DNA from: a virus | Strand: one strand, 5' to 3' | DNA length: 37,870 nucleotides | IMG/VR virus record: IMGVR_UViG_3300037674_000211 | Span: 1 to 37,870 of that record | Shown: positions 32,546 through 37,870 of the stretch, one piece after another | How the letters are laid out: every line of letters starts with the position of its first letter | Numbering within the stretch: the stretch's first letter is position 1 | Made by a program: the position numbers and the translations under genes | The notes under the pieces: model-generated | Seen by the model: the letters and a program-made list of their open reading frames with translations, nothing else | Databases searched by the model: none | Told to the model about the DNA's origin: nothing

Positions 32546-33405
32546 TAGGTTCCTGCTCCTACATCAATCGAATAACCATCAGCTATTAGTAATGCTATCT
32601 CACTAGCCGTAAGGTCTTTGGGTGATTCGTGACCTCCGTATAGCCAGCGAGTAACTGTTTTTGTATCGACTGGAAGATAGTTTTGTATTGACGTTCCATT
32701 AATAATAAACAAATTGTCGCCTCGTGCCCGTGGTTTGTAGTGACGCATCAAAGCGTAAGCAGCGGGAGTGGGGACATTACGCAACCCGACAGGGGGAACA
32801 ATATCGGTTGTTGGGATAGTGAATAGTTCATAAATTGATTCTGACCCGACGGTGCTGGTACAAGCAATAGTGCCGGGAAAGATATGCCATTCCCGTGTCG
32901 GATCTGGGACAGCGCCGACACCGGTGATCGTTGCAGGCGTAATAATGTTGACACCCGTGATGGGATCAACGCCGCCGACACCAGCAATCGTGGCTGGAGT
33001 CATCAACGCCCCAGTTACGACCGTTGCGGCAGGCAAACTCGCTGTGGCAGCTATACCCGTGTCAACGTGAACGTAGTTAGCGTCAATATCGACAGCAGGA
33101 ACAGCCGCTACAGCAGCAATAGTCGCCGGGCTAACCGTGATCGGTATTCCACCGGTCGCCGTAATCGAAGTGGTGACACCTACCGGGGCAGGAGTAGCAA
33201 CAACCAGATAAGTGTTGCCAGATATAAGCGCTTGGCGATAGTCGTAACTGTTTCTATAAGCCTGCCCAGATTGACGATACTCAAACTGGAAATTAGTAGG
33301 GATGGTTGCTGTGGCCGCAATCGTCGCCGGAGTAATAGTTGTAGGCGTCCCATAAGCGACGCCTGATTCCCTATATTCGACCCCCGACTGACGATATTGC
33401 GTCAC
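32545..33405 (-). CDS. Repeat-containing tail protein (286 aa)
   Basis: GTG start. The N-terminus repeats YRQSGVEYRESGVAY and EYRQSGQAYRNSYDYRQ. The middle has five repeats of a T-P-A-T-I-A-x-V-x-x-V-P type (ITPATIAATATIP, VSPATIAAVAAVP, MTPATIAGVGGVDP, ITPATITGVGAVP, FPGTIACTSTVG), like a beta-solenoid or collagen-free fibre. The C-terminus ends with a compact domain (LFIINGTSIQNYLPVDT, SEIALLIADGYSID). A fibre, spike or decoration protein is likely. Confidence 0.62.
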   Translation of the reverse strand: MTQYRQSGVEYRESGVAYGTPTTITPATIAATATIPTNFQFEYRQSGQAYRNSYDYRQALISGNTYLVVATPAPVGVTTSITATGGIPITVSPATIAAVAAVPAVDIDANYVHVDTGIAATASLPAATVVTGALMTPATIAGVGGVDPITGVNIITPATITGVGAVPDPTREWHIFPGTIACTSTVGSESIYELFTIPTTDIVPPVGLRNVPTPAAYALMRHYKPRARGDNLFIINGTSIQNYLPVDTKTVTRWLYGGHESPKDLTASEIALLIADGYSIDVGAGT

Positions 33406-33421
33406 AGAACAATCTCATTTC

Positions 33422-33625
33422 TTAACTAGTAACTGATGCCGTTTCAGGATCGCCCACTTTTCGAGCAGCAACAGCCTTGGCAATAGCGATAAGCGCCGCA
33501 ACTCCGGCGATCTTAAAGGAATCACTCCAGTCAGGTCCGGGTACAGCCATAGCTGCGGCCCATGCCTGAGCAAAGGTCGAAATTCCACGCTCTAATGAAT
33601 CTTTAATAAAACGCTGGTTGAACAA
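33422..33625 (-). CDS. r1t-type holin
   Basis: I choose TTG 33623-33625 (67 residues): GGAG lies eight bases upstream and the product then starts like known r1t holins, FNQRFIKDSLERGISTFAQAW, followed by a hydrophobic stretch (FKIAGVAALIAIAKAVAA). It overlaps the amidase end by 23 bases. The in-frame ATG 33670 would run deep into the amidase gene. The holin would perforate the membrane so that the amidase reaches the wall. Confidence 0.75.
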   Translation of the reverse strand: MFNQRFIKDSLERGISTFAQAWAAAMAVPGPDWSDSFKIAGVAALIAIAKAVAARKVGDPETASVTS

Positions 33626-34415
33626 CTTCTTGTCTCCGTATCTGCATAGCCACCCAAGTCTTTGGACCAACTACGCCATCTGCAACAAGCCCTTTAGCTC
33701 GCTGCCATTGTTTTACTTTGGCGAGTGTACCACGCCCATATATTCCGTCGGCTAACGCTCCGACTACTCGTTGAACATGAACAACCGCTTGGCTACGTGA
33801 GCCTTTACGAAGGGTTCCGGGGAATAGAACAAGCCCGTCCTCTGGTTCTTTAGGTAAAGTCATTACAGGGATGCTTGTAACCATACGTCGTTGGATCATT
33901 CCTCGAAGTTCACTCATTGAGAATGAGGGATCTACCTTACGTGAAGTCCATTCTTTGTGACCTATCACGGCACAATCGGGATTCCATTTATGCCCGTCGC
34001 ACAGAAAGGCGCACAAATCTACGAGTGCGTCCATCTGAGCCTCGGGTATATCTTCCCCCAACCCGTCATTAATAAGAGAAACACCTATTAAACGAGAGTT
34101 GGCGCTGATCTTACCGGCACTAGCAGCGTCACCAGTAACAGGATTGTTCTGCTGCATCCGTGTCAACACTGACTGTAAGCCACGACCAGCATGGTTAGCT
34201 TTAACATTACTAGCAGTTAACTTGACAATGGTACCATCACGTTTGATGATGTAGTTGTATAAAGGTCCGGGAACTTTGTTGACGCCACGTATACACATGG
34301 CGACTACGTTGTCGGGGTCTGCGTTGCGGTTGGAGGCGGTGTGGTGTACGACTATGCCGAAGGGTTTGAGTGGCCGTCCGGTAGTGACTTTGTTGGGGGC
34401 GTCTACGATGTTCAT
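33603..34415 (-). CDS. N-acetylmuramoyl-L-alanine amidase (endolysin)
   Basis: 270 residues. The Amidase_2 domain has the zinc ligands His24/His25 (GIVVHHTAS), His153 and Asp162 (VIGHKEWTSRKVDP) with Lys160 as the usual catalytic helper. Residues about 200-265 are a PG_binding_1 module (LRKGSRSQAVVHVQRVVGAL, IYGRGTLAKVKQWQRAKGLV, DGVVGPKTW). It cleaves the bond between MurNAc and the stem peptide at the end of infection. The holin follows immediately. There is no signal peptide, so a holin is needed. Confidence 0.93.
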   Translation of the reverse strand: MNIVDAPNKVTTGRPLKPFGIVVHHTASNRNADPDNVVAMCIRGVNKVPGPLYNYIIKRDGTIVKLTASNVKANHAGRGLQSVLTRMQQNNPVTGDAASAGKISANSRLIGVSLINDGLGEDIPEAQMDALVDLCAFLCDGHKWNPDCAVIGHKEWTSRKVDPSFSMSELRGMIQRRMVTSIPVMTLPKEPEDGLVLFPGTLRKGSRSQAVVHVQRVVGALADGIYGRGTLAKVKQWQRAKGLVADGVVGPKTWVAMQIRRQEVVQPAFY

Positions 34416-35057
34416 TTACTTGAACGGTGGTCCTGAGATCCAACCAACGAGGCTGTAACGGGTGCCTTTGGTGACTGGGGTGACTCGGTGCATGGTCCAA
34501 CTCGGGAACACCGTCATCATTGACTGATCTCGCTTGGCTTTCATTGGTTCAGGTCCCCAGCAAAGTTCGAGGTCGCCGCCTTCGTAGTCGTCGGGGTCTG
34601 AGAGTTGGACAGTGAGTGAGAGTTTTCTTTGGCCGGTCATCATTCCGCTGTCAGTGTGCCAGTCATAGTGCTCGCCCGGTGCGTCGTAGCGAGTGAATTG
34701 CAGACCTTGGTCAAAGCCTGAAAGGTCGAAGCCCCAATATCGGGCGTTCATTTCGTTGACAATACCGGAAAGTTTCTGGAAGATCCATGTCGTAGTATCG
34801 TTCGGGAATAGGAACTGGACGAAGGAGTCTCTGATCTCCGTCGGTTGTTTGCCGCCGGTTCGTCCTTTGTCGAGATCGTTTGCTTCACCGATGGCGATGA
34901 TGGCTTTAATTTCGGTGGGCGTGAACACGTTTTGCATCCATGCCCACTCCTCTTGGCGGTTGGGTTGCAAAGGCCAACCACCACCGCCTGTGTCGATTTT
35001 CTTTAGCGGTAGGAAGTCAAGGTCGAGATGGACTGGCTCCTCAGTCAAGTGAGCCAT
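34416..35057 (-). CDS. Fe(II)/2-oxoglutarate oxygenase, PKHD-hydroxylase-like
   Basis: 213 residues. The iron ligands are His134-x-Asp136 (HYDWHTDSG) and His190 (SWTMHRVTPV), with Arg200 (GTRYSLVGWIS) to bind 2-oxoglutarate, the full double-stranded beta-helix set. The C-terminus matches PKHD-type hydroxylases. The substrate is unknown; it may modify virion proteins or host targets. It overlaps the second oxygenase gene by 17 bases. Confidence 0.88.
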   Translation of the reverse strand: MAHLTEEPVHLDLDFLPLKKIDTGGGGWPLQPNRQEEWAWMQNVFTPTEIKAIIAIGEANDLDKGRTGGKQPTEIRDSFVQFLFPNDTTTWIFQKLSGIVNEMNARYWGFDLSGFDQGLQFTRYDAPGEHYDWHTDSGMMTGQRKLSLTVQLSDPDDYEGGDLELCWGPEPMKAKRDQSMMTVFPSWTMHRVTPVTKGTRYSLVGWISGPPFK

Positions 35058-35652
35058 CGAATGCCTCTGGTACGAAATGGAAGAACGCTAGGTCAGCGGT
35101 GCCAGATGGGATGCGGTCCCGGTAGTGCCATTGATGTGTCCCTGAGTAGAGCACAGCGTCGTTGGGTTGCATTTCCACGGTAGTAAACTTCTGTTTGGCT
35201 TTGATCCGTTCAATGTCTTTGTCGTCTTTCGGGTACATCAAGTTTTTGCTCCCGAAGTTGGCCCTGTCCTTGTCGCTCATTGGGTCGCCGATGTAGATGG
35301 GCCACGGTTCTTTCCGGTCTTGTCGGATTAGATAGTCGATGGTGTAGCGACACTGGTCCCGATCTATGTGCAGAGGGCAAATGCCGTTGTCCTCGTACAT
35401 CGACAGGAATGAGTAGGAGGGTTTGACCTTCTCACCAAACTGTTCGGAAGCAAAGTCGGTGAGTTGGTTGTGGAGATGTTGGAAGATGCTGACGTTGTGA
35501 GCGCAGCGTCGAGAGAAGACATCCTCGTCAAGAACCAAAGGAAGGAATTTGGTCCGCTGTTCAACAAACTCAACGAGAGTCTGATGGGCTTCCTCAGTGA
35601 ATAACTGGTGAGCGACTTGGGTTAGCTCTCTTGTTTTGGTTGCACTCCACAT
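35041..35652 (-). CDS. Second Fe(II)/2-oxoglutarate oxygenase-like protein
   Basis: 203 residues. The iron ligands would be His95-x-Asp97 (PLHIDRDQ) and a distal His173 or His176 (SGTHQWHYRDRI), with an arginine (178 or 180) near. Strands around it (SYSFLSMYEDNGICPLHID, FFHFVPE) suit the same fold. It differs strongly from the neighbour oxygenase, so it is not a recent duplication. It overlaps the gene upstream by 31 bases and has GGGAA before the ATG. Confidence 0.72.
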   Translation of the reverse strand: MWSATKTRELTQVAHQLFTEEAHQTLVEFVEQRTKFLPLVLDEDVFSRRCAHNVSIFQHLHNQLTDFASEQFGEKVKPSYSFLSMYEDNGICPLHIDRDQCRYTIDYLIRQDRKEPWPIYIGDPMSDKDRANFGSKNLMYPKDDKDIERIKAKQKFTTVEMQPNDAVLYSGTHQWHYRDRIPSGTADLAFFHFVPEAFDGSLD

Positions 35653-36029
35653 GAGTTCCCTTCTTCGTCAAAGACTTCTTCGAGTTCGATCCACTCGCTG
35701 TTTTCTTGATCCCAAGACCACAATCCGCCGTCGGGTTTGGGTACTGGTGGAACCCATTGGAACCTGTCGTCAAGCACCCAGTTGTCGTACGGTTTCGGGT
35801 CAAGAAAGACATCGTTTTCGGGGTCGTAGGTTCCGCTAGGTCCGGCGTAGTTGGCGCGAATACTGTCGTTGTAGCTGGTCTGAAGCCACCTGCCTCCGAG
35901 AAGGTTCTCGCAGAAGGCGATGCCGATGGCTTCGACTTCGTTGCCTTCTTCGTCGGTGATGTCTTTGTTGTCGACCACGATGACTCGGAGCACGATGTTG
36001 TTGTCGTCTATTTCAGCGAAGTGAGCCAT
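35622..36029 (-). CDS. Conserved fibre-region protein (135 aa)
   Basis: It begins MAHFAEIDDNNIVLRVIVVD and continues ENLLGGRWLQTSYNDSIRANYAGPSGTYDPENDVF and FQWVPPVPKPDGGLWSWDQE, a pattern I know from fibre-adjacent proteins of many aquatic phages. Its role is unknown, perhaps a receptor-side cap or chaperone for the fibre. Ribosome site AGG six bases from the ATG. It follows the Gly-rich fibre-like gene. Confidence 0.72.
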   Translation of the reverse strand: MAHFAEIDDNNIVLRVIVVDNKDITDEEGNEVEAIGIAFCENLLGGRWLQTSYNDSIRANYAGPSGTYDPENDVFLDPKPYDNWVLDDRFQWVPPVPKPDGGLWSWDQENSEWIELEEVFDEEGNSCGVQPKQES

Positions 36030-36030
36030 A

Positions 36031-36963
36031 TCAACCTGCCGTCAAGTAGCGAACGATGACGATGCCTGAGCCGCCTGAGCCGTAGTTGGTACCTGTTGGA
36101 GAAGCTCCACCGCCACCAGCGCCTCTGTTGGCTGTTCCGTTGCCGCCGCTAGCAATAGGAGTAGCGCCGCCTCCGCCTCCGCCTGGACCTCCCGAACCGG
36201 CTCTCGGTCCGGGGCTGAAAATGCCGCTACCGCCGCCGCCTCCACCTGCGTAGGTGACAGACGAGCCCGGATAAGAGTTAGCCAGACCTGAACCGCCAGC
36301 GCCGCTCTGCACAGTGGTGTAATCACCGGGTTGCGTTCCGTTGCCGCCGCTACCGCCGCCGCCACCGCCGCCACCTGAGGCACTGTTGCGAGTTGGGTCT
36401 GGTTGGACACCGTTGCCGCCGCTACTGCCTTGCCCCCCTGTACCGCTTCCACCAGCGACCAGAGGAGGGACAGCGGAGCCAGAACCCGGAATAAACGCTG
36501 TGCCGCCTCCACCTGAGCCGCCGCTCGCTGCGACAGCGTAGGCATCACCGGGGTAGTAGGCAGGGAACGCTGCCCAGCCAGCATGACCGCCGCCGGTTGA
36601 GGTTGTGGGGCCAAATGATGAGTTGGTGCCGCTGCTGTTGTAGGCGGACGAACCGCCGCCGATGGTGACGGTGTAGTCGCCGACTTCGACTGCTATCCCT
36701 GTGGTCGCCTTTGCGCCGCCAGCGCCGCCCCCACCGCTGACAATCCAGTTTGAGGCACTCCAGCCGCCGCCTGCTGCTCCGCCAGCAACGACGAAGACAT
36801 CAACGTCGCCTGCTCCAGCGGTCACCTCAAAGGTGCCGCTGCCGGTGAAGGTGTGGATCGTGTAATCACCTGACGTTGAAGTGGTGCCGCCCGTCGCTTC
36901 GATAGGAGCAGCGCCACCACCAGCAGCACCCAACAACGCAACTTTTTCAACCCCGAAAGGCAT
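36031..36963 (-). CDS. Glycine-rich tail-fibre-like protein (310 aa)
   Basis: I choose ATG 36961-36963, which overlaps the upstream stop as TAATG. The N-terminus is FGVEKVALLGAAGGGAAPI, then a beta domain with YTIHTFTGSGTFEV, and then very Gly-rich blocks (GGGGGGGGSGGNG and others) separated by short hydrophobic strands, ending SGGSGIVIVRYLTAG. This resembles glycine-rich fibre tips found on phages, with a polyglycine-II-like or receptor-binding end. The high-GC codons are due to Gly bias. Confidence 0.75.
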   Translation of the reverse strand: MPFGVEKVALLGAAGGGAAPIEATGGTTSTSGDYTIHTFTGSGTFEVTAGAGDVDVFVVAGGAAGGGWSASNWIVSGGGGAGGAKATTGIAVEVGDYTVTIGGGSSAYNSSGTNSSFGPTTSTGGGHAGWAAFPAYYPGDAYAVAASGGSGGGGTAFIPGSGSAVPPLVAGGSGTGGQGSSGGNGVQPDPTRNSASGGGGGGGGSGGNGTQPGDYTTVQSGAGGSGLANSYPGSSVTYAGGGGGGSGIFSPGPRAGSGGPGGGGGGATPIASGGNGTANRGAGGGGASPTGTNYGSGGSGIVIVRYLTAG

Positions 36964-37661
36964 TAGCTCATATCCTGCCCAGCGACAAACCCATACCAAG
37001 TAGGTGTAGCGCCGCCATCAATGGTCATAAACGTAAGAATATCTATGTCGGCAGCCCCCGTACTTAATGTCGGTGCAGTACCGCCAGCCCATTTCACGAG
37101 AGTAGTAGCACCACTCACCTGAAACACGCCAGCACGAGAACCCGAACCGTCCTGAGTTAAAATCAGGGTAATGCTCGTACCGGCTTGAAGACCGGAAGCG
37201 GCAGGCAACGCAAAGGTCGCTGTCGCAGCATTCAAAGTCCACGTTTGGACGTTGCCGTTAGTCTCAGCAATCGCCGGTGTAGCACCAGTGTTCCCACCGG
37301 CGTACACGGTTTCGGAATAATCCTTGTGAGTAACCGCCGACATCACTTGGTCGGCACCAGTAACAGCACCAGACAAAGTGGCTCCGGCAAGAGTCATTGA
37401 CGTAAGCGTCGAACCCCACGTAGTAGCAGAAGCACCAGTTCCTACAAGAACCTGATTCGCCGCAGCATTAGAGTCCGTATACCCAAGTTTCGTTTGCAAC
37501 GCCACAACAGTTTTCGACAGATTCGTATGCAACAAATCGTGCTCGACGTTTGCTGCATCTAAATCCGTTGACGAGCCCGGTTGAGGAAACTCAATCGTTG
37601 CGCCGGGTGAAGCATTCGTATCATCAAGAGAGGTGGGATACCCGGTAGCTGGAATCGTCAT
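36963..37661 (-). CDS. Fibre-like virion protein (232 aa)
   Basis: ATG 37659-37661 with GGAG six bases upstream. The N-terminus has an acidic start and a helix (ANVEHDLLHTNLSKTVVALQTKLG), a trimerisation-like segment, then ATTWGSTLTSMTLAGATLSG and ETNGNVQTWTLNAATATFAL, a beta-rich domain with a motif common in fibre proteins, ending in MTIDGGATPTWYGFVAGQ. Likely the fibre shaft or base. Upstream is the split virion gene, downstream the Gly-rich fibre. Confidence 0.7.
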   Translation of the reverse strand: MTIPATGYPTSLDDTNASPGATIEFPQPGSSTDLDAANVEHDLLHTNLSKTVVALQTKLGYTDSNAAANQVLVGTGASATTWGSTLTSMTLAGATLSGAVTGADQVMSAVTHKDYSETVYAGGNTGATPAIAETNGNVQTWTLNAATATFALPAASGLQAGTSITLILTQDGSGSRAGVFQVSGATTLVKWAGGTAPTLSTGAADIDILTFMTIDGGATPTWYGFVAGQDMS

Positions 37662-37670
37662 GGTTTACTC

Positions 37671-37870
37671 CTACGGGGTCAAGTCAAGCGTAAAGATTCC
37701 GCTTGCATTCCAAGTAATTTTGAACGTACCAGACGTAGTAGAGAAATCTCCACCGAAGTCAATAGCACAAATCAAAGGTTTATTAGTGAGATCGTCGTCA
37801 TAAATCACAGCGTAACGGGCACTCGTAATCGTGCTCCCAGTCCACTCGACATCTGCCGCATCCCAAGTAA
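37671..37870 (-). CDS. Conserved phage virion protein, 3' part (gene split by window ends)
   Basis: The last codons (ending in Leu-Thr-Pro) and the stop TAG (37671-37673) of the gene that begins at 440. Bases 37675-37870 repeat 1-196, so most of this part duplicates the left entry. Only the two third-codon positions at 37698 and 37743 differ. Joined product about 147 residues. The start of the next gene follows nine bases after the stop. Confidence 0.8.
   Translation of the reverse strand, partial: TWDAADVEWTGSTITSARYAVIYDDDLTNKPLICAIDFGGDFSTTSGTFKITWNASGIFTLDLTP
37675..37870. repeat. Terminal repeat, right copy
   Basis: Second copy of bases 1-196, differing at 37698 (T) and 37743 (G). See the left copy for the interpretation. 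Confidence 0.9.

Noticed and set aside
1-37870. Temperate or prophage nature
   Set aside because: No integrase, excisionase, recognisable repressor, or attachment-like tRNA fragment was found. A lysogenic lifestyle cannot be excluded but is not supported.

Overview
This window looks like one essentially complete genome of a tailed double-stranded DNA phage. It most likely comes from an uncultivated aquatic phage of roughly 37.7 kb. The first 196 bases are repeated at the end (1-196 and 37675-37870) with only two differences. A virion gene is cut by the window edges and becomes whole when the ends are joined, so the map is best read as a circle opened inside that gene. I see no integrase, rRNA, tRNA, CRISPR array or insertion sequence. 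The host is not determined. An N-acetylmuramoyl-L-alanine amidase next to an r1t-type small holin, with no recognisable spanin, fits a Gram-positive (for example actinobacterial) host; this is a weak inference. The very large internal virion proteins and the absence of a tape-measure gene suggest a short-tailed (podovirus-like) particle.

Layout. Two transcription units diverge from a non-coding region at about 18774-19723. The leftward (late, minus-strand) unit runs from 18773 through position 1, wraps to 37870 and ends at 28531. In order it encodes a basic protein, a small acidic protein, a single-span membrane protein, a cysteine-rich protein, the large terminase, the portal, a small linker, a 2279-residue giant internal protein, three more probable internal proteins (one with a lytic transglycosylase-like domain), the scaffold, the major capsid protein (N4-gp56 type), a tiny basic protein and the virion protein split by the window ends. 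After the wrap come fibre-like proteins, two Fe(II)/2-oxoglutarate oxygenases, amidase plus holin, tail and adaptor proteins, an FmdB-like zinc ribbon and a DEDD exonuclease. Most junctions are TAATG, TGATG or ATGA overlaps, so translation is probably coupled.

The rightward (early) unit, 19724-28534, holds small regulators, two conserved phage proteins, a DUF932 protein, a winged-helix-like protein, a Cas4-like Fe-S nuclease, a Rad52-like annealing protein, SSB, a Holliday-junction-resolvase-like nuclease, a helicase-loader-like protein and two small cysteine-motif proteins. No DNA polymerase, primase, helicase or RNA polymerase is encoded. The phage probably recruits the host replisome and relies on recombination.

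The most striking element is non-coding. Positions 19187-19694 fold, by hand pairing, into more than fifteen helices that nest without conflict. They include an 8-bp long-range helix (19306-19313 with 19673-19680) closing several multi-branch domains. This looks like a large ornate structured RNA, comparable in size and setting to the phage-associated GOLLD and ROOL classes, but I cannot assign it to a known class. Other points of interest are a putative ADP-ribosyltransferase-like domain in the giant ejected protein, a metallothionein-like cysteine-rich protein beside the terminase, a repeat-bearing non-coding stretch at 22315-22583, and a strong hairpin in the DUF932 leader.
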